Below are positions 31,829 to 40,753 of a DNA stretch of 64,000 nucleotides, one piece after another. This DNA comes from Corynebacterium tuberculostearicum. GTDB lineage: Bacteria; Actinomycetota; Actinomycetes; Mycobacteriales; Mycobacteriaceae. Below the pieces are notes generated by a model. It worked only from the letters and a program-made list of their open reading frames with translations, ran no database searches and was not told where the DNA came from. The stretch lies in contig NZ_CP073096.1 of the NCBI RefSeq assembly GCF_030503735.1, positions 1,240,001 through 1,304,000 of the forward strand, written 5' to 3'. Each line of letters starts with the position of its first letter. The first letter of the stretch is position 1. Both the position numbers and the translations under genes were made by a program.

Positions 31829-33347
31829 AGGAAGACCTTGAGGATTTGAAATACTCCTACCGCAAGGATCCAGGCGGTTGCTAGCTGCAGCGCAAACCCG
31901 ATGAGCGTCCACTTCCAACCTATTTCTCGCCGCTGTGCGGCCACTGCGGCCACGCAAGGGGTATAGGCCAGAAGGAAGACCATATACGCCCACACCGCAG
32001 CCAGCCCGTGCCCACCAGAGGCCGCATCGAAGTCGGCGCGAATATGGCTAGCCAACGGGGATTCTGCTTGCTCCTCTGGTGCATCGTCAGTGACGTCTTC
32101 TACCGCATACGTCTGAGCCCAAGTGGAAATGAGAGTCTCCTTCGCCACGAACCCTGTGACAAGCGGCCCGGTTAGGGACCAAGAATCAAACCCAGCAGGC
32201 GCAAAGACAGGGGACATCGCTTTAGACACCGCACCGTAGGCGGAATCTTGCGGCGGTACCGCCTCTTCGTTGAAGGAGTGCCCACCAGTGACCGGAATTG
32301 ACATCAGCAACCAGATGACCACTACCGTAGCCACAATGATGCCTCCGGCGGTGTGCAAAAATCCTTTGAACCTTACCCACATGACCGACACGGTGAGTTT
32401 AAACGTAGGCAGCTGATAAGCCGGAAGGTCGATAACGAGGGCTTCGGACCGCATGGCCCGTCACACCGTGCGGCGCAAAGCCAGGCCCACCAACACCACG
32501 AGCACGATAGACAGCACGTACATGGCGAATACCGAGGAACCAGCATGAGCGGGGAAAAAGACCTGCGCCAACATCATGAAAACGATGAGCCGGGCCGAAC
32601 ATGAGGTGCAGGGGATAAGCAGGCAGGTGAGGATGCGATGGCGGACGTCGCCAAGCACGCGCGTAGCCGAAATCGTCGGGACATTGCAGCCATAGCCCAC
32701 CCCAATGGGGATAAAGGCCTTGCCAGGCAGACCGATGGCGCGCATGACGCGGTCAGTGACCACCGCCGCGCGCGCCATGTAACCGGAATCCTCTAGCACC
32801 GCCAAGCACAGAAACATCAGCGCAAGAAGCGGCGCGAAGGTAAGCACCGTGCCTACGCCACCGATGAGACCATCAACCAGCAGACCTGTTACCAGCCAAT
32901 GGTCTGGAAGGATGCTGCGCACTGCATCGGATACAGGGCCGGCAATGAACGCCTCCAATCCGTCCTGCAGCGGCCCTGCGACCGTAGTGGTAATGAAGAA
33001 CACGGCCCACATAACGGCCAGAAACAAAATGGACCCGAGCGCTGGGTGCAATACCAAGCGGTCCACGCGCTGGCTTAGCGGTTCGCCGACGTCCGTCCTG
33101 GAAACGGCAGCCTTTCCGCGGCGTCCAGATCCGCAAAGCGTTGATCCAAATCTGCGTTGGGCCGGATAGTCTGTGGCTCCGTCTGCATTGCTTTTGCAAC
33201 GGCACCCTCCAGCGCATCTAGGTTCTCTCGACGGCAACCATTGACGCTGACCACCGGCATGCCCACGACGCGCGATAGCGCGGAGGTATCGGACCTTTCG
33301 CAGGTCTGCTGGGTACGGGTACGGGACGATAAGGACAGCTGCAACAT
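31825..33347 (-). pseudogene. feoB: feoB ferrous iron transporter, degraded
   Basis: The membrane half is clear: LEDSGYMARAAVVTDRVMRAIGLPGKAF, then IPIGVGYGCNVPTISATRV, the C-terminal VTGFVAKETLISTWAQTYAV, and a final helix ending QILKVFL. Three faults are visible. The 5' part with the GTPase P-loop is missing; only its tail (LSRVVGMPVVSVNGCRREN) remains. A frameshift lies near 33135-33150, between DLDAAE and the GKAAVSRTDVGEPL frame. An in-frame TGA sits at 32461-32463, where Arg is expected before AMRSEALVIDLP. It cannot make a working Fe(II) importer, yet the DtxR box upstream is kept. Confidence 0.9.
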
Positions 33348-33413
33348 CGCGCGGTCACCTCGGTTCTCTCGGTCCGGCTCACGCCGGTGATGTTCGCTAC
33401 ACCTAGGTAGCTT

Positions 33414-33432
33414 CTAGATTAGCCTAACCTTA
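33414..33432 (-). promoter_or_regulatory. DtxR-type iron box upstream of the feo remnant
   Basis: The minus strand reads TAAGGTTAGGCTAATCTAG, matching 16 of 19 positions of the DtxR consensus TTAGGTTAGSCTAACCTAA. It lies just before the degraded feoB. It should have repressed the operon when iron was plentiful. Confidence 0.75.
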
Positions 33433-33496
33433 GTCCACAAAAGGTTTTCACACAAGCTACGATTAGTTGCGATTATCGGCACTAGACAGAGACATA

Positions 33497-33530
33497 AAAG
33501 TGCCCGCCCCCAGTAGCAACGGGAGCGGGC
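33497..33530 (-). terminator. Terminator of the trypsin-like protease gene
   Basis: On the minus strand GCCCGCTCCC pairs with GGGGGCGGGC across a 9-nt loop. ACTTTTA follows. It lies 18 bp after the protease stop. Confidence 0.7.
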
Positions 33531-33547
33531 GAAGAGCAGGGACGAGG

Positions 33548-34636
33548 TTAGTCCTGCGGTAGCGCGAAACCAGCGCCTACGCCGCCGCGGCGGTTCATGT
33601 CCGCTAGAACCGCATCCATATTGGTAGCAGCGGTCGGGTTATGCACCGGCCCCTGCAATGGGGTACGGCACGGGAAATCTACCGGCAGGAATCCACCGGA
33701 AATGGATCCAATGAGGCGGCCATTGACCAACAACGGTGCACCGGAATCGCCCATCATGGCGCATACCTGGTTAACCTGAATCTTCTTGGACTGCTGATAG
33801 GTCATACCGCAGGTCTTGCCAGTAGCAACGCCCTGCTTGCACACCTGCTGACCTGGCTTGACGCCACCGCCCAACTGATTCACGGTCACGCCATTGTAGG
33901 AACGGGACACCTTTGCCTTGGAGCCAAACTCAATAACGGAGTAATCCAAGTCCTCATTCTTGGACACCACGGTGCCTGTGGGGCCGATCTGCTCCGAATC
34001 GGCAGAGGTAACTGGGTCACCGACATTGCCACAGTGCCCGGCGGTCAGCCCCACCTTGCGGCCGGCATTATCGTTGCCCGCCACGGTCAAGGTGCACATC
34101 GACTCCTTATTGACATACAGCGGGGTGCCTGGGCCGTAGAGCGACTCCCCTTGGTTCATGGCGGTTACGGACTCTTCAGGGATGCGTGGGGCATCAAACA
34201 TAGAGCCCGGAACGCGGTGCAAAACGTAGTCAGCCTGTGGTTTCCCCGCGGTTACCTTGGAAAACCCATCATTTTTCCACTGGTAGTTTGGGTTGGTGCC
34301 CTTTGGTTTGAACTCCGGTTGCGTGGCCTGCTCCGCCAGACCAATAGGGTTCGGGTTGGTCATCGGCTCTGCATATTGAGCCTGCTGCGCTTTCTGTTGC
34401 ACCGCGTTGTGTGCATTGCGTACAGAAGAATCCACAGCATCGGTAACATTCTTGTCTACCTGCGGGGTTTGGATACCAACCCCCGCCAGGCCATCTCGGA
34501 CCTGGTTAATAATCCCTGCGGAGTCGAAATCCGGTTGGGGCAATTCCTGGGCGCCTGCGGCCGGGGAACCCAGGAAAAACGCACCAGCGAAAGCCGAGCC
34601 CACCAGGACTTTCTTGAGGTGCGGTATGCGAAGCAT
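33548..34636 (-). CDS. Secreted trypsin-like serine protease (S1 family)
   Basis: The protein is about 362 residues. It has a signal peptide (LKKVLVGSAFAGAFFLGSPAAGAQ) and a pro-region of about 120 residues rich in Gln and Asn. The S1 domain carries the full triad: His in VGLTAGHCGNVG, Asp in EDLDYSVIEF and Ser in MMGDSGAPLLVNG. Several Cys (MCTLTV, GHCG, QVCKQG, KTCGM, QVCAMM, FPCRTP) could form disulfides. It should be exported; the target is unknown. ATG 34636 follows a better signal-peptide start than ATG 34654. Confidence 0.85.
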   Translation of the reverse strand: MLRIPHLKKVLVGSAFAGAFFLGSPAAGAQELPQPDFDSAGIINQVRDGLAGVGIQTPQVDKNVTDAVDSSVRNAHNAVQQKAQQAQYAEPMTNPNPIGLAEQATQPEFKPKGTNPNYQWKNDGFSKVTAGKPQADYVLHRVPGSMFDAPRIPEESVTAMNQGESLYGPGTPLYVNKESMCTLTVAGNDNAGRKVGLTAGHCGNVGDPVTSADSEQIGPTGTVVSKNEDLDYSVIEFGSKAKVSRSYNGVTVNQLGGGVKPGQQVCKQGVATGKTCGMTYQQSKKIQVNQVCAMMGDSGAPLLVNGRLIGSISGGFLPVDFPCRTPLQGPVHNPTAATNMDAVLADMNRRGGVGAGFALPQD

Positions 34637-34785
34637 CAAGGTACCTACTTTCAATTGTCAACATCCTGCTAGCTCGATATTGGCACGAAAGAATTGTGGA
34701 AGCAGCAAACTCTTGTGACTGTGTCCAAGCCGTTATATTTCTTCCAGACTTCGGGGGTGATCGCCCCTCCCCTATCATTGAGAAT

Positions 34786-35229
34786 ATGCCCACACCGCTG
34801 TCCTATTCCGATACCTCTGGCTTTCCGCAGCTGCACATGTCACGAGTCATCGACGCTGATTTTGATACCGCCGCGCACCGTCTTTTCCGCTGGACAATCC
34901 AACGCAGCGGGCTATTCCGCGTTCGGGCAACCCACCCCTTAGTCGAGCCCGGCGCAGAGGTCACCCTCGGCTTGGGGCCGTGGGATTTCCGCTGCCGCGT
35001 AGTAGAGGTCTTCCGCGAGGATGGTCGCTGCGGGTTTACCTATGGCACCCTCCCCGGACACCTAGAGCGAGGCGAGGAGACTTTCACTCTGGAGCGCCTA
35101 CGCGATGGCCGCACGCTTTTGCTTATCGACGCCGCCTCAGAGCCCTTCCTCCCCTGCCTGCGCCCCCTCGTGGACGTACCGCGGCGCCTGCTCATTAGCC
35201 GGCTCTACCTTCACGCTTTAGACGATTAG
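34786..35229 (+). CDS. DUF1990 family protein
   Basis: The 147-residue protein has the DUF1990 pattern: FRWTIQRSGLFRVRAT, then GAEVTLGLGPWDFRCRVVEV, GFTYGTLPGHLERGEETFTLE and a C-terminal PRRLLISRLYLHAL. Function is unknown. TATCAT at 34772-34777 lies 8 bp before the ATG and there is no ribosome site, so the message is probably leaderless. It converges on the next gene at a shared terminator. Confidence 0.8.
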   Translation: MPTPLSYSDTSGFPQLHMSRVIDADFDTAAHRLFRWTIQRSGLFRVRATHPLVEPGAEVTLGLGPWDFRCRVVEVFREDGRCGFTYGTLPGHLERGEETFTLERLRDGRTLLLIDAASEPFLPCLRPLVDVPRRLLISRLYLHALDD

Positions 35230-35249
35230 TGGGGCCATTAACACATAGG

Positions 35250-35286
35250 AAAAGCCGCCTCCCTGGCCCAGGAAAGCGGCTTAAAA
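35250..35286. terminator. Bidirectional terminator
   Basis: AAGCCGC (35252-35258) and GCGGCTT (35276-35282), with inner pairing CCTGG/CCAGG, form a hairpin. It is bordered by A- and T-runs on both sides, between two convergent genes. Confidence 0.7.
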
Positions 35287-35296
35287 TCAGCGCCTT

Positions 35297-35989
35297 TTAG
35301 TTCTTGCGCTTATCCTCAATAGATTCGCGAGCATCACGGACAGCGCCCTTGACACGGTTAAAGAAGCCGCCCTTCTTCGTGCTCTCTTCTTGGTACTCGT
35401 GAGCCTTGTCTTCCACAAAACCCTTAGCGCGCTGGAACGCATCGCCGACGGCGCTACCTGCCTCCGATGCTTTCCCCTTCAGCTGATCCAAACTCTCATT
35501 GCCAGCCTCGCCGGTGACGTCATCCGCCTCGTTGCGGTCATCGCCGGACATCTCCGGATCTACATCCAGATCATTAACGGAGGTTGGGGTCTCGCCAGAA
35601 TCCTCTAGATCAATGTCTGGCTGCTGTGGGGCAGTTCCGATGTGTTCTTCCATTGCCTCACCCACGATGTGCTGGCTCGGCGCGTAGTCAGCGTTGTTCT
35701 CATCCAACTTTTCCTGCAAGTCCGGCTGCTCTGCAGCCTTGCCCACATGTTCTTCCTCCGCACCAGCGACAACGTGGTTCTGCGGCTCATACTTGCTTGC
35801 GGCAGACTCATTGCCCTCCGCAGACGGCTTACCGACCGGCTTGGACAGGCCGGCTGCACCTGCGGCACCCGCTGCAGCGGATTGCGAGGACTTGCCAGAT
35901 TTACCAGCCGAAGACGCAGTGCCTTCAGATGCTAGGTACTTGTATTCGTTGCGGTCCAAGTCGACCTCGTGGCCTAGATCGTTTGCCAT
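35297..35989 (-). CDS. Acidic, repetitive Corynebacterium-type protein of unknown function
   Basis: The 230-residue hydrophilic protein has no signal or membrane segment. The middle carries two imperfect repeats: NHVVAGAEEEHVGKAAEQPD and QHIVGEAMEEHIGTAPQQPD. A Gly/Ala/Ser-rich linker precedes them. The tail (about 165-230) has CsbD/LEA-like amphipathic helices (DQLKGKASEAGSAVGDAFQRA, KGAVRDARESIEDKRKN). This composition suggests a disordered stress-type protein; that is inference. The start is clear, with RBS AAAGGAG upstream. Confidence 0.65.
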   Translation of the reverse strand: MANDLGHEVDLDRNEYKYLASEGTASSAGKSGKSSQSAAAGAAGAAGLSKPVGKPSAEGNESAASKYEPQNHVVAGAEEEHVGKAAEQPDLQEKLDENNADYAPSQHIVGEAMEEHIGTAPQQPDIDLEDSGETPTSVNDLDVDPEMSGDDRNEADDVTGEAGNESLDQLKGKASEAGSAVGDAFQRAKGFVEDKAHEYQEESTKKGGFFNRVKGAVRDARESIEDKRKN

Positions 35990-36013
35990 TGCTACGTACT
36001 CCTTTAAATAGAT

Positions 36014-36826
36014 TTATCTTCTTCCTTCTAGGGTTCCAGAAAGTTCAGGAGCGTGCACGGAAATGGGTATGGGAAAGCGTCGACCAGTGGATGGATCAGT
36101 CATCTCTAAACACTCAACATGGAAGGTTTCGCGTACGAGTTCAGCGGTCATCACCTCCTCGGTGGGCCCTTCGGTCACAATGCGTCCCTCACGCATGGCT
36201 ACGATTCGATCGGTATAGCGCGCGGCATGGACCATATCGTGGACCACCATGACTACTGTGGTCCCAGCGCCATTGAGGTCTCGAATCAGATCCAAGATGG
36301 ACAATTGGTGCGCGGGGTCGAGGTAAGTAGTTGGCTCATCAAGCAAGGTAATTGGTGTTTCTTGGGCCAACGTCATGGCGAGGAAGACGCGCTGACGCTG
36401 ACCGCCGGAAAGGTCTGCGGCGGGGGCATCGAGAAGCTCGCTCACCCCAGCACGCGAGGCAGCACGCTCAACCGCTGCATGATCTCCGGCCCGCATCGTC
36501 GCTAGCGCCCCTGTATAGGGATAGCGGCCGTAACCGATGACGTCGCGCACCAGTACCCCTTCCGGAGCCACGGGATTTTGTGGCAGAAAAGAAACTTCAC
36601 GGGCAAAGGCACGCGAGGAATACTTGCTGATATTTTGGTCCGAGAGGTACACCGCGCCTGCGCTGGGCGTAAGTTGGCGGCCCAATGTCTTGAGAAGCGT
36701 CGACTTGCCGCAGCCATTCGGCCCGATCAGAGCGGTTACTTGACCGCTGGATAAGTGAAGATTTACATCCTTGACCACATCGGGGCCACCGTAGCCCACG
36801 GTTAATCCGCTACACGTCAGTGTCAT
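36014..36826 (-). CDS. Siderophore ABC importer, ATP-binding protein (FecE/FepC type)
   Basis: The 270-residue protein has Walker A GPNGCGKST, Q-loop FLPQNPVAPEGVLVRDVIGYGRYPY, signature LSGGQRQRVFLAM, Walker B TLLDEPTTYLDPAHQ and H-loop VVHDM. GRYPY and DEPTTYLD mark the ferric-siderophore/vitamin B12 class. It is the last gene of a four-gene operon with two permeases and a binding protein. The ATG at 36826 lies 2 bp after the preceding stop. Confidence 0.9.
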   Translation of the reverse strand: MTLTCSGLTVGYGGPDVVKDVNLHLSSGQVTALIGPNGCGKSTLLKTLGRQLTPSAGAVYLSDQNISKYSSRAFAREVSFLPQNPVAPEGVLVRDVIGYGRYPYTGALATMRAGDHAAVERAASRAGVSELLDAPAADLSGGQRQRVFLAMTLAQETPITLLDEPTTYLDPAHQLSILDLIRDLNGAGTTVVMVVHDMVHAARYTDRIVAMREGRIVTEGPTEEVMTAELVRETFHVECLEMTDPSTGRRFPIPISVHAPELSGTLEGRR

Positions 36827-36828
36827 GT

Positions 36829-37812
36829 CTAGCCTCCGTTTCGCACTCGGGTCAGCCGAGTCAATAGGAAAATGAAATACGGTGCACCGATCAGCGCGAT
36901 GAGCGCGCCAACGGGGATTTCCGTGGGGGCGAAGGCCCAGCGACCGAGCGTATCGCATGCGGTCACAAGGACCGCGCCGCCTAGGGCCGCCACGGGTATT
37001 TGCCAGCGCAGGTTCGCGCCAACAACCAAGCGAGCAGCATGGGGGACGATGAGTCCGGCGAAGCCCAAGACCCCGGCCGCGGCAACTCCCGCGGCACCGA
37101 GGATGACGGCTAAGGCTACTGCTATTAGGCGCCATATCTTGGTGCTCACGCCGATGCCGGCCATGGTGGAATCATCCAGCGCGAGCATATCCAGGTGTCT
37201 GGCCGCCACCATCGCGACGGTTAGGGCGAGAAGGATAAAGGGGGCGACAATGGTGGCATCGCCAAGCGAGCGGGCGTAAAGCGAACCTTTCAACCATGTC
37301 ATGGCCGCTCCTGCCTCTGGGGCGGCCCGCACCAGGAGCAATTCGGTGATGGCGCCCAGCCCAAAAGATACCGCCACCCCGGTAAGCGGCAGGCGCACCA
37401 GATCACTTGCTCCGCGTCCGGCGAGGAAGAGAACCAACCCAGTTCCAGCCAACGCGCCAATAAAGGCAATAAAAGTCAGCAGGTGGGCCGGCAGGGCGCC
37501 TGCTCCCATGAGTACCGAAACGGCCGCGAGTCCGCCGCCGGAGGTAATACCCACCGTATCTGGTGCGGCCAAAGGATTGCGTAGCGCGGACTGCAATAGA
37601 CAGCCAGAAACGGCCATGGCAATACCTGCGCAGATTCCCACCAAGATCCGCGGGGCGCGGTACTTCCAGATGAGCGGCTCTCCGGTAACGAAGGCGGTTA
37701 TCACCTCGCCCGGCGGTTTCATCACCGCACCGACGCCCATGCCGATGATTGCGCTCAACGCCAACGCCAGGATGAGTCCTACTAGCACCCCAACAAATCT
37801 CTTATGCCGCAT
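36829..37812 (-). CDS. Siderophore ABC importer, FecCD-type permease 2
   Basis: The protein is about 327 residues and has roughly 9-10 transmembrane helices. It carries FecCD signatures: PRILVGICAGIAMAVSGCLLQ, NPLAAPDTVGITSGGGLAAV, GVAAAGVLGFAGLIVPHAARL and FAPTEIPVGALIALIGAPYFIFLL. It partners the permease encoded just upstream to form the channel. It overlaps that gene by 11 bp when started at ATG 37812. Confidence 0.9.
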   Translation of the reverse strand: MRHKRFVGVLVGLILALALSAIIGMGVGAVMKPPGEVITAFVTGEPLIWKYRAPRILVGICAGIAMAVSGCLLQSALRNPLAAPDTVGITSGGGLAAVSVLMGAGALPAHLLTFIAFIGALAGTGLVLFLAGRGASDLVRLPLTGVAVSFGLGAITELLLVRAAPEAGAAMTWLKGSLYARSLGDATIVAPFILLALTVAMVAARHLDMLALDDSTMAGIGVSTKIWRLIAVALAVILGAAGVAAAGVLGFAGLIVPHAARLVVGANLRWQIPVAALGGAVLVTACDTLGRWAFAPTEIPVGALIALIGAPYFIFLLTRLTRVRNGG

Positions 37813-38764
37813 GCTTCCTCCTCCCCAGCGCATGGACGGACCACAACACTAATGGCATGCCAGCCAAAGAAGTCACGATGCCCACTGGGGTCTCGGCCGG
37901 CGCCCAGATTGCCTGGCCAACCGAATCGGCCACCAAAAGCACCGCTGCTCCAATAATTCCAGCCACGCACAGCCCCATGCGGTGGTGGGGGCCGCACACC
38001 CGCCACGCTACGGCCGCGGCCATCAACCCCAAGAAGCCAATCGGCCCAGTTGCAGCTACGGCCGGAGCAATAAGCACTACCGCCGCCACAATGGCCGCCA
38101 ACCGAATGCGCTCCGGCTTCGCGCCTACAGCACCGGCCACGGCATCGCCTGCTACGAGCAAGTCCAGCGTTTTTGCACCGACTAAGGTCAAGGGAACCAC
38201 GACCAGCACAGCGACCAGCGCGGGCATAATATCGCTTAGGCGTACACCGGCAAGCCGGCCAGAGAGCCATGACATCACCGTCGCCAGTTGAGCTTCATCT
38301 ATCACCAGAAAAATGGAGGTCAAGGCGCTACACAGCGCGGAAACGGCAACGCCCACGAGTACCATGCGCTGGATCGCACCGCTCTTGCCGACGCCCACCG
38401 TCACCCCCACAGCAATCCCCGCACCCAGCAGCGCACCGGGCAGCTGGTCAACGCTCGAGGTTTCGCTTCCTATAAACATTGCTGTTGCGACTGCGCCGAG
38501 TGCCGCACCGGAGTTCACACCAGTGATGGACGGATCGGCTAGTGGATTCGCAGTTGCCGTACGCAGCAATAACCCGCCTACCCCTAATGCGATACCGACG
38601 ACCGTGGTGGCAAGGAGACGGTCAAAAGCCACGCTATGCAGCTCTTCTTCCAGCCACGGGGTATCAGCTGGCACCTGAACATGGCGAAGCCGCCACCACC
38701 ACACGAAGGCGGCGGCAGCGGTTGCAAGGACCAGGCAGGCGCCGGCTTTAGTGCGTGGTGCCAC
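37802..38764 (-). CDS. Siderophore ABC importer, FecCD-type permease 1
   Basis: The 320-residue permease has the FecCD pattern: RLLATTVVGIALGVGGLLLRT, NPLADPSITGVNSGAALGAV, AVAATGPIGFLGLMAAAVAW and WAPAETPVGIVTSLAGMPLVLW. It forms a heterodimer with the next permease. Its ATG overlaps the binding-protein stop. A 12-of-13 match to the GGCGTCGGCAAGC word encodes its VGVGKSG segment. Confidence 0.9.
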   Translation of the reverse strand: MAPRTKAGACLVLATAAAAFVWWWRLRHVQVPADTPWLEEELHSVAFDRLLATTVVGIALGVGGLLLRTATANPLADPSITGVNSGAALGAVATAMFIGSETSSVDQLPGALLGAGIAVGVTVGVGKSGAIQRMVLVGVAVSALCSALTSIFLVIDEAQLATVMSWLSGRLAGVRLSDIMPALVAVLVVVPLTLVGAKTLDLLVAGDAVAGAVGAKPERIRLAAIVAAVVLIAPAVAATGPIGFLGLMAAAVAWRVCGPHHRMGLCVAGIIGAAVLLVADSVGQAIWAPAETPVGIVTSLAGMPLVLWSVHALGRRKHAA

Positions 38765-39636
38765 TACTTTTCAGCGGCGATCATGTCATCGAGCATATGC
38801 TCGGCGGAAAGCGGCCCGCGGGCGCGCGACCAGATATCTTGGTCCACCTCTACGATGTCGCCGCTGCCCTTGGCATAGGGCGTCTTTTTAAACGCATCGA
38901 CGTCCTTGTACATAAAGACTCGGTCAGCCTTCATACCAGGGAGCTTATCGCCGGTCAGTTCCGCTACATCAGTCTTAGATTCGATGGATGACTTCTCACC
39001 TTCGAAGGCATAGTCATAGCCCACCTCACTTAGTAGCGACTGGGGGAAGGAAGGGTTGACCCAGGTATAGAGCATCTCACTGGACCACCCAGCTACAACA
39101 GCACGGCTGCCCGGCTTTACCGCGTCCTTGGTTTGAGCAATCTTGTCCTCGATGCGCTGACGGACTTCTTTGGCCTTTTCCTCTTTACCAAGCTTGGCCG
39201 CGATCTCATCCATCGAGTCCAGGACGTCCGAGTAAGTCTCATCTGCGTAGGATTCGGTCTGCGCAATCTCTTCCAGCTGCGGCATGATATCCGCTTGACG
39301 GGTAGGGCTAGCCAGGATCAGGTCCGGCTCCAAGGACTGGATAACCTCTAGGTTCGGCTGCTTGGCCTGGCCCACAGAGGTCGCCTGCCCCAGCTGCCCT
39401 TTCAAAGTGGTCGGTGCCTCCGACTTACCGATTTCCACGATTCCCACTGGGTCCACATCGAGGGCTTTGAGAATTTCCTCGTAGCGCCAATCAAGCGCCA
39501 CAACTCGCTCGATCTTCTTTTTTCCGTTTCCTTCAGAAGAAGAATCAGAAGAACACGCGGCAAGGCCCACGCCTAGGGCTAAGGTGGCTACGAGTGCGAT
39601 AACCGCACGCGTTTTAGTGAAGTCTCTCTTTTGCAT
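38764..39636 (-). CDS. Siderophore-binding lipoprotein of the ABC importer
   Basis: The 290-residue protein has a signal peptide and lipobox (LGVGLAACSSDSSSEG). A periplasmic-binding-protein type III fold follows: KIERVVALDWRYEEILKALDV, LGQATSVGQAKQPNLEVIQSL, EPDLILASPTRQ and a long helix. It captures a ferric siderophore outside the membrane; the siderophore is not known. First gene of the operon, directly behind a DtxR-like half-box. Confidence 0.9.
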   Translation of the reverse strand: MQKRDFTKTRAVIALVATLALGVGLAACSSDSSSEGNGKKKIERVVALDWRYEEILKALDVDPVGIVEIGKSEAPTTLKGQLGQATSVGQAKQPNLEVIQSLEPDLILASPTRQADIMPQLEEIAQTESYADETYSDVLDSMDEIAAKLGKEEKAKEVRQRIEDKIAQTKDAVKPGSRAVVAGWSSEMLYTWVNPSFPQSLLSEVGYDYAFEGEKSSIESKTDVAELTGDKLPGMKADRVFMYKDVDAFKKTPYAKGSGDIVEVDQDIWSRARGPLSAEHMLDDMIAAEK

Positions 39637-39655
39637 AGGCTTACCTTAGCTTTAT
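39637..39655 (-). promoter_or_regulatory. DtxR-like box before the siderophore operon
   Basis: The minus strand reads TAAAGCTAAGGTAAGCCTA immediately upstream of the ATG. The left arm and centre resemble the DtxR consensus (AAGGTNAGCCTA); the right arm is weak. Iron control is likely from context. Confidence 0.5.
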
Positions 39656-39837
39656 AAGGGTTTACTGTCTAGAGCCTGATTGCTTCCCTCTCCATGACAG
39701 ACCATGCAGCCACAGGATGAGTTCCATGAGGGATAGCGGTGAGGAGCGGAAACCGAAATCCGCTCTAGCCACGATCATCTACAGCCTCTGCGAACGAACT
39801 CCAAACTGCGGTCTTTGGTGTTCATCTTTCGAATGCT

Positions 39838-40260
39838 CTAGCCCTTGAGCACAGCGCGGGAAACGATGACGGGGGCGTCGCTGAAAGGATCGTCCCAGAT
39901 TTCTACATCGATACCGTAGGCTGTGGCTAAAATATCCTTCCGCAGTGCTTCCTTGGGAATCCCCCGGGCTATGACCTCGCCGTTGTTCATAACCGCCCTG
40001 GTGTCGGAGTACTGACCAGCCAACATGTGGTCGTGCAGCACAACAACGACTGCCTTACCAGCGCGGGCTTGCTTGCGAACGAGCTCCAAAAACTAATCGC
40101 GTGGGCGGGATCGAGGAAGGTTGTAGGCTCGTCGAGCAGCGGCACCGGCGCGCCCTGAGCCAGAGCCAGTGCAAGCCGTGCCCATTGCCGCTGGCCGCCG
40201 AAGAAAACGAAAATGGCCCTCATCGGCGAATGGGGAGCAGTTCATCAATCTAGAGGGGCT
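39838..40260 (-). pseudogene. Remnant of a second siderophore ABC ATP-binding gene
   Basis: Only the C-terminal half of a FecE-type ATPase remains. GGQRQWARLALALAQGAPV, then LLDEPTTFLDPAHAI, lies in one frame. After a frameshift near 40090-40100, LVRKQARAGKAVVVVLHDHM and AYGIDVEIWDDPFSDAPVIV to the stop lie in another. The Walker A part and any partner permeases are missing. Sequence differs from the intact ATPase at 36014, so it is not a duplicate of that gene but a leftover of another importer. Confidence 0.8.
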
Positions 40261-40298
40261 AACTGTAATTGGCCTTACAGCGGTTCCATATCTATAGG

Positions 40299-40592
40299 CT
40301 AGGCGAAGTTTCCATAGCCAGAAATTGTGCTCACCCATAAGAACGCTGATACGACGAAAGCCGCGGCGAATGTGAAGGCAAAAGCACGCCATGATCGGTC
40401 GCTAAGCCGATCCTTTTTCAACATGTAGACAAACATGGCTAATACACCCAACGCCACCAATGAAGGTAGAGGTAGCCCATAGAAGACGAAAGGTATTGGG
40501 AGCCATGTGGACAGGAGCACTCCGCCATAAAGGGTTGCGACGCCCAAGACAATTCCAGAAAGTATTCCCGGAATGATCGTTCTTTCTTTCAC
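40299..40592 (-). CDS. Small three-helix membrane protein of unknown function
   Basis: The 97-residue protein starts at GTG with TAAGGAAT ahead. Hydrophobic segments lie at about 7-29 (IIPGILSGIVLGVATLYGGVL), 35-57 (FVFYGLPLPSLVALGVLAMFV) and 70-90 (AFAFTFAAAFVVSAFLWVS). There is no recognised domain. It stands alone in an accessory stretch. Confidence 0.6.
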   Translation of the reverse strand: MKERTIIPGILSGIVLGVATLYGGVLLSTWLPIPFVFYGLPLPSLVALGVLAMFVYMLKKDRLSDRSWRAFAFTFAAAFVVSAFLWVSTISGYGNFA

Positions 40593-40660
40593 AACAAATT
40601 CCTTACCAATCAGTTTATCTTAATCAGGCCACCGTTTTTTAGCCTGCGCATGACATTCAT

Positions 40661-40702
40661 GGGCCTGACCCCCGGAAAATAGACACGTCGGGGGTCAGGC
40701 CC
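40661..40702. repeat. Perfect 14-bp inverted repeat
   Basis: GGGCCTGACCCCCG (40661-40674) and its exact complement (40689-40702) surround a 14-bp spacer. It lies 52 bp beyond the stop of the 40754 gene. It could be that gene's terminator (no U-run follows) or the scar of an old mobile element. Confidence 0.6.
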
Positions 40703-40753
40703 CCAGTTTTCTATCTCCAAAGTAAACAGAACCAAACCGCTTTAGAGTGGCAG

